Shown here: one piece after another, positions 27,493 through 38,400 of the stretch
Position numbering within the stretch: the stretch's first letter is position 1
Layout of the letters: each line of letters begins with the position of its first letter
Assembly (NCBI GenBank): GCA_023957275.1
Contig: JAMLHF010000026.1
Span: 1 to 57,109 of the forward strand
DNA: 57,109 nt
Origin: Lentimicrobium sp.
Lineage (GTDB): Bacteria > Bacteroidota > Bacteroidia > Bacteroidales > Lentimicrobiaceae
Reading direction: 5' to 3'
Program-made: the position numbers and the translations under genes
Notes under the pieces: model-generated
Database searches by the model: none
Told to the model about the DNA's origin: nothing
Seen by the model: only the letters and a program-made list of their open reading frames with translations

Positions 27493-29646
27493 TCAGCTTT
27501 TTCTGCCCAGCAGCAACACAGAGGCTTTACCGTCAATCCAGGCGGCTCCTGCATCCCGTTGATCGCGGAAGCAATCGGGGGTGGAAATAATCAGGTCGTA
27601 AGCTGAGAAATCATCTGTAATATCAGGAAGGAAAACCTCCCTTAAAGCCTTGACTTCACGGCCCTTTACCGGAACGGCAGGAGGGATTATACAGGCTGAA
27701 TCAATCGTGCTCTGCGGATTAAACCTTACCGCCAGTTCATAGAGCCAGGCTTCGCTGCCTGACTCGGTGATGATAAGCACCTTTTCAGGTTTCACAAAAC
27801 CCTTGTCGATGAACAGGCCTACGTTACAGCGCGCGTTATCAAAGAAGTAGCGTGCTTTTCCGCCGGTTTCATCCTGGCTCAGCAAGGGTCTTGAGCTTCC
27901 AACGATAAGGAGATCGAACTTTCCCCGCCTTGCCGTTTTAACAATCTCCTGGGAAACATTTTCCGCAGTCCGGTAAATGGTTTTGACATCAAAGCCGTTT
28001 TCGGCGGCAACTTCATGCACCTTCCTGAAAGCTTCCTCTTCAAAGAGTTTCGCATTTTTCATGGAAATCTCCGTATTTGGGGTCAGGTGCAGTGCGGTTA
28101 TTTTCAGGTTATTGCGCGATCTGTTGAACAGATTGCCCGCCAGTGAACTCAACCGGCCTCCCGCTTCGGGCGGGCCAAAGGCAATCAATACCCTGAACAC
28201 CGGCTTCCCGGTGTAGTCAGTATCGGTTGATGGATAAAAATAATAAATCAGCGCCATGGCCGGGCCTGTCATAAAGGTTGTAACAAGGGCCATCAGAACC
28301 AGAATTGTAAAGATCTCGGGCGATAACACGCCGATATCATAACCTATATTCAGTGCTACCAGTTCGATCAATCCGCGGGTATTCATCAGTGCGCCGAGCA
28401 GCAGGCTGTCTTTCCATGATTGACCGGTCATCCGGGAGGCCAGCGCGGTGCCGGCAAACTTTCCGGTAACGCCCACGGCAACCACCAGCAATGCCGTCAG
28501 CCAAAGACCGGGTTCATTCAGCAGTCCGATTTCCGTGCGCAAACCGGTATAGACAAAGAACAGGGGCAGCAAGAGCACAAGGCTCACATCTTCCAGCTTT
28601 TCCGCCATTATCTGCTTGAACCGCACATTATCTGGGATGATTACCCCGGCCATAAACGCACCGAAAAGGGCATGGATCCCTATCACTTCCGTGATATATG
28701 ATGAAACAAGCATGATACTGAGAACAATGGCGACCACCATTTTGCTGATGGTTTCACGTACCGTGTATTTCCGGGCCACTTTGCCAAGCAGGGGCCTGAC
28801 AATCAGAAGCATGACCAGGACATACACAAGAGAAAGAAAAATTGTCAACAGGGCTCCGCTGATGGCGCTGGCATTGGCGATAGCTACCACAAGGGCCAGT
28901 ATTCCCCAGGCCGTAATATCATTGACCGCAGCACAGGTAATGGCGGTGATCCCGAGGGGAGTCCGTGTCATTCCCCTTTCCTGAACAATGCGGGCAAGCA
29001 CCGGGAAAGCGGTAATACTCATCGCTATACCCATAAACAGGGCAAATGGTACATAGCGGCCACCCGGCAGTGAGAACTTCTCAAAAAGGAAATATGACAA
29101 ACCCACACCCAGCACAAAAGGCACCACGATACTGGCATTGCTGATAAATACCGCCGCTCCGGCCCGCTGTTTCAGCACACCGATATCGAGTTCCATGCCG
29201 ATGATAAACATGAAAAGAATCAACCCGATCTGACTCAGAAACTGGAGGTTACCGATGGAGGTTTCGGGAAACAGAAAAATGGTCGCTTCAGGGAAATACA
29301 ATCCGAGCAGGGACGGTCCAAGCATAATTCCGGCAAGGATCTCCCCGATTACCGTGGGCTGTCCGATCAGAGACATGATCCAGCCGAGCATTCTGGATGC
29401 AAGGATAATCACCAATATCTGAAGAATCAGTATAGAGAGCGGATGATGTAAACTGATCACATCGGCCAGGTTGAATACTCCGCTGTGCCCGTTTGCAGCA
29501 TCTCCTTGCGGGGCAGAGCCGGGGATGGCTGTCTCCAGCATCTTTCCTGCATCCAGAATAAACCATAGCACTACCGCCACCACTGAAATCATGGCAAGAT
29601 TAAAAAATGCGCTGAACTTACCGGAACTTCCGCCAATTCCTTTCAT
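27493..29646 (-). CDS. Kef-type cation:proton antiporter (CPA2) with C-terminal USP-like domain
   Basis: The 717-residue protein has about 12-13 membrane helices between residues ~15 and 475. They include the conserved IGQPTVIGEILAGIMLGPSL and LILFMFIIGMELDI, and AFMAGVIIPD. A soluble tail of ~240 residues (RVLIAFGPPEAGGRLSSLAG, FDLLIVGSSRPLLSQDET) resembles a universal-stress-protein fold rather than the TrkA-N domain of KefB/C. The family exchanges Na+ or K+ for H+ across the inner membrane. The gene follows xseB by 67 bases on the same strand. The ion specificity cannot be read from sequence. Confidence 0.9.
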   Translation of the reverse strand: MKGIGGSSGKFSAFFNLAMISVVAVVLWFILDAGKMLETAIPGSAPQGDAANGHSGVFNLADVISLHHPLSILILQILVIILASRMLGWIMSLIGQPTVIGEILAGIMLGPSLLGLYFPEATIFLFPETSIGNLQFLSQIGLILFMFIIGMELDIGVLKQRAGAAVFISNASIVVPFVLGVGLSYFLFEKFSLPGGRYVPFALFMGIAMSITAFPVLARIVQERGMTRTPLGITAITCAAVNDITAWGILALVVAIANASAISGALLTIFLSLVYVLVMLLIVRPLLGKVARKYTVRETISKMVVAIVLSIMLVSSYITEVIGIHALFGAFMAGVIIPDNVRFKQIMAEKLEDVSLVLLLPLFFVYTGLRTEIGLLNEPGLWLTALLVVAVGVTGKFAGTALASRMTGQSWKDSLLLGALMNTRGLIELVALNIGYDIGVLSPEIFTILVLMALVTTFMTGPAMALIYYFYPSTDTDYTGKPVFRVLIAFGPPEAGGRLSSLAGNLFNRSRNNLKITALHLTPNTEISMKNAKLFEEEAFRKVHEVAAENGFDVKTIYRTAENVSQEIVKTARRGKFDLLIVGSSRPLLSQDETGGKARYFFDNARCNVGLFIDKGFVKPEKVLIITESGSEAWLYELAVRFNPQSTIDSACIIPPAVPVKGREVKALREVFLPDITDDFSAYDLIISTPDCFRDQRDAGAAWIDGKASVLLLGRKS

Positions 29647-29713
29647 TGTGTCAACAGAAAATATTCAGAAAAAACTCTCTTAATAAAAGGCCCGATAATC
29701 AATACCCCTGCTG

Positions 29714-29923
29714 CTACTCAGCACTTTCTTCTTCAATGCTTTTGAGAATTGAATTCACCTCCTTCTCGGTGGAGGTCAGTTTATTGCGGCAAAACCTTAT
29801 CAATTCCGCTGCCCGTTTTACCTTTTCCGATAATTCATCTACCCCTATGGAAGCGTTCTCAATTTCCGAAACGATGGTCTCCAGCTCTGCAATGGCCTGC
29901 GTGTATGTGATTGACTTGCTCAT
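29714..29923 (-). CDS. xseB: Exodeoxyribonuclease VII small subunit
   Basis: The 69-residue protein is the right size for XseB and has its two-helix pattern: YTQAIAELETIVSEIENASI, then VDELSEKVKRAAELIRFCRN. With XseA it forms exonuclease VII, which degrades single-stranded DNA. Its ATG overlaps the xseA stop codon (ATGA), so it is translationally coupled. Confidence 0.94.
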   Translation of the reverse strand: MSKSITYTQAIAELETIVSEIENASIGVDELSEKVKRAAELIRFCRNKLTSTEKEVNSILKSIEEESAE

Positions 29924-31329
29924 ATTGATTTTTGTTCGCTAACAACACTAGTAAATTTTCCCGAGACGGATTCCGTTTCCAGTAAATCTCCGGGTTCAGG
30001 CATATTTCCCGGCGCAACCCCCCTGCCTTTTACCCGGGTGATGGTAAATCCCCTTTTCAGCACCCCGACCGGATCAAGCAACCGGACCCTGGTATCCGCC
30101 GTCCCGATTTCTGTCAACTGATTGCTGACAAAATACCGGATGGTAAGTCCCAGCATTTTCTGCTGTTCAAGCAATGTCGCCCTGTGAGCGCCCAAAATCC
30201 GGGCAGGCCGCATTGTGATGCCCGACTCATACCTGCTCAGCGCGATACGGTGGTTAAAAACAGCGACATTGGTTGCTTCCCTGATCACAAGCGCCTGCTG
30301 TTCAATAAAATCATTTTCTTCGTGAAGAGCTTCCTTCGCCAGATTGAGCAAAGAATCCGACAATGCGGTAAAACGGGTCGCATTGGTTTCCATTACCAGC
30401 TTAACAGCCGGCAGCAGCAATTGTTCTGCCGTTTTTATCCGGTCGCTGAAATTACGGAAACAACCGATAAGAAAGTGCGCCACATCGGTAGGTGTAATTT
30501 TGTTGATTCCGGCTACCATTTCTACCACGGTTTCGTTGGTCGAATGCCCGATCCCCGTGATGACCGGGAGCGGGAAACAGGCGACATCACGGGCCAGCAG
30601 GTAATTATCGTAACAAGCCATCCCTATTTCATCTCCGCCACCCCTGATGATGAGCACGGCATCAAACTGTTGCTGGTTTTCACGTATGATTCCCAGTTGT
30701 TTCCGGATTGAATCCACGGCACCATTGCCCTGAAGCAAGGCATGAAACAGACGGGTATTGAAACGGTATCCCCAGGGATTATTCTCCAGGGTGATCATCA
30801 GATCGCTGTATCCTTTACTGGTTTGCGCTGAGATAACCGCCAGCCGCTTTGGCAGCAGCGGGAGTTCCAGCAGGCGGTTGCTGCTAAAGACACCTTCTTT
30901 CTTCAATCCTGAAATGGTCTCCATCTTCTCGCGGGCCAGCTCTCCCAGTGTATGGAGCGGCTCAATATCAATGATCTGAAGGGAAAGACCGTATTCTGAC
31001 GTGAATTTTACATAGGCCAGGAACATAATATTGATCCCTTCCCTGAATGGCTCGCGGGTAACTTCCTCAAACTTCCGCGTAATTTCAAACAGCTCGTCGC
31101 GCCAGATCACCCCCCTGAGCTGGGCTTTAATTTTTCCGTCCCGGCGTTCTACCAGGTCGGGATAGCAGTGACCACTCTGAGGATAATGATTCAGTTTTGA
31201 CAATTCAGCCCTGATCCAGTAAGGAGAAGCATAATACTTACTGAACATCCGTTCGATGCTCACGGTAATCTCAGAAAGGGAAAATACCCGTTTCCCCTCT
31301 TGACTTATGCTGGCAGGGTCTGATACCAA
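29920..31329 (-). CDS. xseA: Exodeoxyribonuclease VII large subunit
   Basis: The 469-residue protein has an N-terminal OB-fold (about 15-115: YWIRAELSKLNHYPQSGHCY) followed by the catalytic XseA domain. Visible motifs are LAVISAQTSKGYSDL, the conserved ALLQGNGAVDSI and VLIIRGGGDEIGMACYDNY, then FPLPVITGIGHSTNETVVEM with the family's GIGH and DVAHF. A coiled-coil stretch and the C-terminal LKRGFTITRVKG follow. Together with XseB it makes a single-strand exonuclease for DNA repair. The length is slightly above E. coli XseA. It is the first gene of xseA-xseB. Confidence 0.96.
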   Translation of the reverse strand: MVSDPASISQEGKRVFSLSEITVSIERMFSKYYASPYWIRAELSKLNHYPQSGHCYPDLVERRDGKIKAQLRGVIWRDELFEITRKFEEVTREPFREGINIMFLAYVKFTSEYGLSLQIIDIEPLHTLGELAREKMETISGLKKEGVFSSNRLLELPLLPKRLAVISAQTSKGYSDLMITLENNPWGYRFNTRLFHALLQGNGAVDSIRKQLGIIRENQQQFDAVLIIRGGGDEIGMACYDNYLLARDVACFPLPVITGIGHSTNETVVEMVAGINKITPTDVAHFLIGCFRNFSDRIKTAEQLLLPAVKLVMETNATRFTALSDSLLNLAKEALHEENDFIEQQALVIREATNVAVFNHRIALSRYESGITMRPARILGAHRATLLEQQKMLGLTIRYFVSNQLTEIGTADTRVRLLDPVGVLKRGFTITRVKGRGVAPGNMPEPGDLLETESVSGKFTSVVSEQKSI

Positions 31330-31357
31330 GTGATGTTTCAGATTGAAAAAAGATTAA

Positions 31358-31365
31358 CAAATTTA
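31358..31365 (-). promoter_or_regulatory. Possible -7 promoter element for xseAB
   Basis: The minus strand reads TAAATTTG, an exact TAnnTTTG match, 28 bases before the xseA ATG. No -33 element at the right spacing is visible. Confidence 0.4.
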
Positions 31366-31609
31366 AGAAATAATCACATGCATGAAGCTCAGGTTTACAA
31401 AGGGAAATCAGTCAACCGGGCAGGTTTGTTCCCGGCGGTGCGGAATCCCCGGTATGGCATGCTGCCGCATCCGCATCATAAAGCACCTGCAGCGTCGCTT
31501 TCATGATAGGCAATGCAAACAATTACGTGAAAAACACGCTACCTTCAGACTTTCACATTAATAAATTGTTAAATGAGCATAAGTGCTGAATTGGCTTTAA
31601 AGAAGTGAT

Positions 31610-31617
31610 TAATTTTG
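31610..31617 (+). promoter_or_regulatory. Possible -7 promoter element for the SixA-like gene
   Basis: TAATTTTG matches TAnnTTTG 40 bases before the ATG at 31658. A TTG at 31591-31593 is 16 bases upstream, slightly short for a -33. The rest of the gap holds a GC-rich stretch at about 31425-31515, discussed as a finding. Confidence 0.4.
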
Positions 31618-31657
31618 ATTGAATAAGGCATTTTCAAATCTTTAAATAATAATCGCC

Positions 31658-32161
31658 ATGAAAACGCTGACCCTGATGCGGCATGCCAAATCATCATGGA
31701 AAGATGCCGTTCAAAGTGATCTGGAAAGGCCCTTACTTGAAAAAGGGTTGAAACGCACCCGTCTGGTCATAGATTTTCTGCAGGGAATAGATTTCAATCC
31801 TGAGATGATACTTACCAGTCATGCGGTGAGGGCAATGGAAACAGCCAGGATAATGGCACACGCGTTTAATGTTCCTGATGAAAATCTCAGGATAGAAAAA
31901 AATATATATACTGCATCGGCGGAGGATTACTTCGACCAGTTTTTTGATATCCCCCATCAGGTATCCCATGTCCTGCTGGTAGGCCATAATCCGGCAATCA
32001 CCAATTTTGTCAACCGTTTTCTGCAGCAGAAGCTCGATTACCTGCCAACTTCAGGCATAGTGAGCATATCTTTTGAAACCGGCCAATGGGAGGAGTTGGC
32101 GCTTGCCAGACACCGGCTGATGTTGATTACTTACCCGAAAATGCTTAAAACTCAGGATTAA
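31658..32161 (+). CDS. SixA-like histidine phosphatase
   Basis: The 167-residue protein has the catalytic RHG-type motif TLMRHAKSSW (nucleophile His9) and the second histidine in LLVGHNPAITNF. This is the compact form of the histidine phosphatase superfamily seen in SixA. SixA removes phosphate from phosphohistidine in phosphorelay or phosphotransferase proteins. The target here is unknown. It lies 62 bases upstream of ppk1 on the same strand, which suggests a link to polyphosphate metabolism, but the sequence does not prove it. Confidence 0.9.
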   Translation: MKTLTLMRHAKSSWKDAVQSDLERPLLEKGLKRTRLVIDFLQGIDFNPEMILTSHAVRAMETARIMAHAFNVPDENLRIEKNIYTASAEDYFDQFFDIPHQVSHVLLVGHNPAITNFVNRFLQQKLDYLPTSGIVSISFETGQWEELALARHRLMLITYPKMLKTQD

Positions 32162-32166
32162 GTGCG

Positions 32167-32174
32167 TAACTTTG
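32167..32174 (+). promoter_or_regulatory. Possible internal -7 promoter element for ppk1
   Basis: TAACTTTG matches TAnnTTTG between the SixA-like gene and ppk1, 49 bases before the ppk1 ATG. No -33 match is seen; ppk1 may have its own promoter as well as read-through. Confidence 0.35.
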
Positions 32175-32223
32175 CGGTGGTTCAGCACATTTTCCGGAAT
32201 CTAAACAATCAAATTACACGCAA

Positions 32224-34275
32224 ATGGCCAAACAATCCGTTTCACTGGTAAACCGCGAAACCAGCTGGCTGGAATTCAACGGGCGTGTACTTCAGGAAGC
32301 TGCCGATGAAACCACTCCCCTGATAGAACGCATTAAATTTCTCGGGATATTTTCGAATAACCTGGATGAATTTTACCGGGTGAGGGTGGCCACCCTGAAC
32401 CGCATGCTGGATTACAACAAGCGCAGCGGAGAAAGCCTTAGTTTCAGCCCGCGTAAGGTGCTGAAAGAAATTAACAGGATTGACCGGGAACAACAGAAAG
32501 AGTTTTCCGGCATTTTCCGGAATATTGTGCGAAAACTTGCCGATGAGGGAATCCTCATCGTTACCGAAAGGGAAATCACCCGGCCGCAGGGAGAGTTTGT
32601 AAGAAAATACTTCAATCAGCATGTGCGGTCTCAGCTTTTCCCCATAATGCTCAACAACCTGAAATCCTCTTCGCTGGTTGACAAATCCATATACCTCGCC
32701 ATCAGGCTCTCCTCGTCAGCCCGTCCCGGAAAGTTTCAGCATGCCATTATTCAGGTTCCCTCAAAACCCCTGTCGCGCTTTGTGTTATTACCATCCCCGG
32801 ATGAACGCAAATTCATTATCCTGCTCGATGATGTGATCCGCTATTGTCTGGATGAGATTTTTTCAATCTTCGGATATGACACTTTTAAAGCTTATACTTT
32901 TAAATTTACCAGGGATGCAGAACTGGACATCGACAACGATGTATCGAAGAGTTTTCTGGAAATAATGAGCGAAAGTCTGAAACAGCGGAGGCTGGGGGCT
33001 CCCGTGCGGTTTATTCATGACAAAACCATGCCGGCCGACCTGTTGGATGTGCTTAAACGGAAACTGGAAATCAGCGAAACGGACACCTTATCGAAAAGCG
33101 GAAGATACCATAATTTTAAAGACTTTATGTCATTCCCCGATATTGGCCGCTCCGACCTGTTGTACGCCCCTGTTATTCCGCTTGAACACCGGCGGCTTCC
33201 CAGGCGGGAAAGCATCCTGAACATCATTCGCGACCAGGATATCCTGCTCCATTATCCTTACCAGTCATTTCACTATATCATTGACCTGCTGCGTGAAGCT
33301 TCCATCGACCCGGGGGTAAAAGCCATCAAGATGACCCTTTACCGCGTAGCAAAGGATTCAAGAGTAGTAAATGCCCTGATCAACGCAGCGCGTAACGGAA
33401 AATCAGTCACAGTATTCATGGAATTGCAGGCGCGCTTCGACGAGGAGGCAAACATATACTGGGCCGGTAAAATGCAGGAAGAAGGGGTAAAACTGATACA
33501 GGGCATCCCGGGGTTTAAGGTACATTGCAAATTGCTGCTGATCAGACGTAAAGAGGGCGATAAAAATGTTTACTATGCCAATGTCGGCACCGGCAACTTC
33601 AATGAGGAAACAGCCAGGATCTATGCCGACGACAGCCTGCTGACCGCCGATCCGCAAGTGACTGCCGATGTGAATGCGGTATTTCACCTGTTCGAGAGTA
33701 AATACAACCCGCCCCGGTTTAAAAGCCTGATTGTCGCACCTTTTCATATGCGCAATTTCTTTACCCGTATGATCAACAATGAGATCCGAAATGCGAAAAA
33801 CGGTAAGGAAGCCTGGTGCATCATAAAACTGAACAACCTGGTAGATGACAAAGTGGTGAAGAAACTTTATCAGGCGGGTAAAGCCGGGGTAAAAGTCAGG
33901 ATTATCTGCCGGGGGACCTGTACGCTTGTTCCGGGGGTGAAAGAACTCAGCGAAAACATAGAGGTAATCAGCATCATTGACCGTTTTCTGGAGCACAGCA
34001 GGGTATTTGTTTTCCATAACGGCGGTGATGAAAAGTATTACATTTCCTCTGCCGACTGGATGGTCCGCAATCTTGACAACCGCATCGAAGTAGCCTGCCC
34101 CGTGAACGATGCAGGACTCAGGCAGGAACTTAAAACCATGCTGCTTATTCAGCTGAAAGACAACACCAAAGCCAGAATTGTAAACCATCCCGAAATCAAT
34201 CCCTACAAGGATGCAGGCAAAACACCCAGGATCAGGTCGCAGCAGGAAATATACAATTACCTGAAAGGGATTTAG
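32224..34275 (+). CDS. ppk1: Polyphosphate kinase 1
   Basis: PPK1 reversibly transfers the terminal phosphate of ATP to inorganic polyphosphate. The 683-residue protein has the N-domain (ETSWLEFNGRVLQEA, NNLDEFYRVRVATLNRM), the head domain, and the two C-terminal phospholipase-D-like domains. Key parts are VAKDSRVVNALINAARNGK, GFKVHCKLLLI with His434 as the probable phosphorylated histidine (E. coli His435), and NVGTGNFNEETARIYADD. The length matches the family. It is preceded by a SixA-like phosphatase and followed by the convergent gap gene. Confidence 0.97.
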   Translation: MAKQSVSLVNRETSWLEFNGRVLQEAADETTPLIERIKFLGIFSNNLDEFYRVRVATLNRMLDYNKRSGESLSFSPRKVLKEINRIDREQQKEFSGIFRNIVRKLADEGILIVTEREITRPQGEFVRKYFNQHVRSQLFPIMLNNLKSSSLVDKSIYLAIRLSSSARPGKFQHAIIQVPSKPLSRFVLLPSPDERKFIILLDDVIRYCLDEIFSIFGYDTFKAYTFKFTRDAELDIDNDVSKSFLEIMSESLKQRRLGAPVRFIHDKTMPADLLDVLKRKLEISETDTLSKSGRYHNFKDFMSFPDIGRSDLLYAPVIPLEHRRLPRRESILNIIRDQDILLHYPYQSFHYIIDLLREASIDPGVKAIKMTLYRVAKDSRVVNALINAARNGKSVTVFMELQARFDEEANIYWAGKMQEEGVKLIQGIPGFKVHCKLLLIRRKEGDKNVYYANVGTGNFNEETARIYADDSLLTADPQVTADVNAVFHLFESKYNPPRFKSLIVAPFHMRNFFTRMINNEIRNAKNGKEAWCIIKLNNLVDDKVVKKLYQAGKAGVKVRIICRGTCTLVPGVKELSENIEVISIIDRFLEHSRVFVFHNGGDEKYYISSADWMVRNLDNRIEVACPVNDAGLRQELKTMLLIQLKDNTKARIVNHPEINPYKDAGKTPRIRSQQEIYNYLKGI

Positions 34276-34284
34276 CTTATGCAA

Positions 34285-34306
34285 GGACAGCGTTACGCAG
34301 CTGTCC
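34285..34306. other. Hairpin between convergent ppk1 and gap
   Basis: GGACAGC and GCTGTCC form a perfect seven-pair stem with an eight-base loop, ten bases after the ppk1 stop. No T-tract follows on either strand, so it may be only a processing or weak termination signal. Confidence 0.35.
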
Positions 34307-34337
34307 GGATCCTTCCTTCTCCTGACCGCCTGACCTT

Positions 34338-35360
<1,023 letters not shown>

Positions 35361-35371
35361 TTAATTCGCAC

Positions 35372-35379
35372 CAAAGGTA
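35372..35379 (-). promoter_or_regulatory. Promoter -7 element for gap
   Basis: The minus strand reads TACCTTTG, an exact TAnnTTTG match, 23 bases before the gap ATG. A TTTG at 35406-35409 is 26 bases upstream, rather far. Confidence 0.5.
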
Positions 35380-35435
35380 GAAAAAACCGGTTATCTTAAC
35401 CAGATCAAAAGAAAGGAAAGAGACACGCCTTATCC

Positions 35436-38400
35436 TTAGCGGACGATCACTATACTGCCGGTAAATTCGCTTACCTCATCGTTCTCATCCCTGAAGAAAA
35501 TATGGTAGACGTACATTCCTCTGCCGGTATCATTTCCAGCGGCCCGTCCATTCCAGCTTTCACTGATGTTGTCAGAGGTAAAAACCAGTGCTCCCCAGCG
35601 GTTATAGATGTTAATCCTGTATTCCTTTACCCCGTTGCCGGTTACCCGGAATTCATCATTGCGACCATCCCCGTTGGGGGTAAAAGCAGTAGGAATCTTC
35701 AGGGCATACCGCGGACTGATATAGATGGTTTTTTCAAAAACATCTTTACAACCGTAGAGGTTTTCAACCGTCAGCACTGCCTGGTAATAGCCCGAATCAG
35801 CATAAATATGAGAGAAGGCAGAATCGGTGACGATGGTTCCGTCACCCGGGTCCCAGGTATAAGTTAGTCCTTCACCCTCCGAAGTACTGGCGAAGTTAAT
35901 GACCGGATTTTTCATACTTGCAAAGGGCGGCGAATTTTCGAATCCTGCTTCCGGCAAAGGCCATACTTCAACAAGGCCGGAAGAAACGGCCTGATCAATA
36001 CAACCGCCGGGATTGGTCACGGTAAGGGTTACATCATAAATCCCGCTCTGCTCAAAAGAACGGCTCACTGAAGCTCCGGCATCAGTGCCGGCACTTCCGA
36101 AGTCCCATGAAAAAGTGGTTCCACCGAGTATTCCCGTTGAAGTCGAAGTAAACTCCGCTTCCAGCGGCTGGCATCCCGAAGTGATTCCGTATGAGAATGC
36201 AGCAACCGGCATGGCATTCACTTCAATGGTCTGCGATACCATTTCACTCACACACGCCTCCTGGGTCACCGTTAATGAGACTGTTTTTGTTCCCGGGCCC
36301 GTCCAGCTTATACCAAGCGGACCCTGGCCCATGCCGGATACAGAACCTCCATCAAAATTCCAGTCATAGGCAGCATAATCCAGGGCGTTCCCCGTATAAG
36401 TAATCACCACCTCATCACCCTCACAAACAGCGGGTTGCGATATGTTAAAATCAGCAAACATTCTTTCCTTCACCTGAACGAGAACCTCTGCCGTGTTGGT
36501 ACATCCATTGGCATCGGTACCCGTTACGGTATATGTTGTGGTCTCCAGCGGGAGCGCGAAGGGGTTGGCAGACAAAGGATCGCTCAGGCTGAGGTCTCCG
36601 GGCAATGCTGTCCATTCGTAGCTGACCGCACCTGCGGCTGTAAGGTTCACCGATTCATCAGGGCAGATAGCCGGTACCGAAGCGAGGGCTGTTACCAGAG
36701 GCAGGGGATTTACATTTACCGTTACCTCGTCGGTTGCTTCACAGCCATCATCCACTGTAAGTGTATAGGTGGTCGTGGTTAAAGGAGAAACCTGAACTAC
36801 CTGACCGGTATAGGTATTGGTGCCGTCGGTCCAACGGAAGGTTCCGCTGCCGGTGGATGAAGATCCTGAAAGCTCCGCCATATCGCCGGCACAGATTACC
36901 GGGTCAGTTCCCGCATTTGCGGTAAGCTGAAAGACCTCAATATCGGTGCAATCGGTCACTGTATTGCCGCAATTATCGGTAACATCCACGCAATACTGTC
37001 GTGATGTGGCAGGAGAAACGGTTACAATTCTGCCGTTGTAGGTATCTCCGCTCAGCATATCGGTCCAGACCCACACGCCGTTGGGGGTATCGTTGGCAGT
37101 GAGTTCCACCGACTGTCCTACACAGATGCCTTCATATTCACCGGCCTCGGCAAAGGGCTGACCCACTGTTACCAGAATCTCCGTATAATCGGTATTTCCG
37201 CAATCATCTGAAGCAGTCACAGAATAAACCGTATTTACGGTGGGCGCAACATTAATGGTCGGAGTGGTTTCGCCTGTACTCCACAACCAGCTGGTACCAC
37301 CTTCAACGCTCAGATCAATGTCATCATAAAGGCAGATATTAATTTCATCGCCCTGACTGATGACGGCGACCGGTCCCCGCACTTCCACGGGAATTACCGC
37401 TTCAACGGAATTTCCGCATACATCGGTTACCTCTACTATATAATCCGTACTAACAAGTGGGAATACCTCTATAATATCTGTCGTATCGGCAGGATTTCCG
37501 CTGTTCCACAAGTAATCCCAGGGCTCTATGCCACCGTTGGCGCCGGCCCTTATAAAGACCGACTGCCCGCATTCTATGGATTGCGGGTTGCTGGGCAGCA
37601 GTTCAAACTGCGGATAATCCTTGATCCAGATCAGTGCCGTATCGGGAATGTATTCACAAAATGAAGTGTTGTAAATAATTTCAACCACTTTGGTGGGTTC
37701 CGGCAGATCGTCAACAATGGGTATAATATCCACAAACACTTCCTGCTGTCCGGTCGGGATAATTACACTGTCAGGGATCTGCTCATAATCAACCCCATTC
37801 AGGGCCGTACCTCCCAGATCATAGTGAATGATGAACGGCTCCGACCTTACATTGTCAATCCTGAAGCGCAGGGACGCTGTATTGCAATTCTCCACGGCCG
37901 TATCTACCACGGCATGCGTAAAGGTAAGCGAGGACTGCACCCCTACACTGCTGAAACTGTTGGCTTCGAGAAATACCCCGGAATCATAACTGCGGTCACT
38001 GATGTCAGCCACCGACAATTTGATATGATAGGTCTGGCAGGGAATTACATTTGCCCTTGCCACCAGCACGGTGGTAAATCCGTCATACTGAATATACTTG
38101 TCAACCGTCGGGTTGTTGCCGATGCCGTTGTTTACATAATACTGGCAGTATTCGCAGGGCCCGTTGTTGGATGTTCCGTTGTTGATGTTGTTGATGGACA
38201 CATATACCGGAGGGCTGGTAAGTTCAGGAAGAATGGCAATATTCTTGGCCCCGTCGGGAAATCCGGGAGGAGCCGGGTACGGGCCGGCGATACCGGGTCC
38301 GCTGATGAAAAAACCAAAAACATCGTTGTAACTTGAATTCGCATATTCCGGGTACTCTTCGGAGGCAAAAACATATTTGAATTCGACCAGGCTTGACTGC

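Noticed and set aside
33403-34284. Minus-strand frame of 293 codons opposite ppk1
   Set aside because: It lies wholly antisense to a clear PPK1, has no recognisable domain, and reflects codon bias of the real gene.
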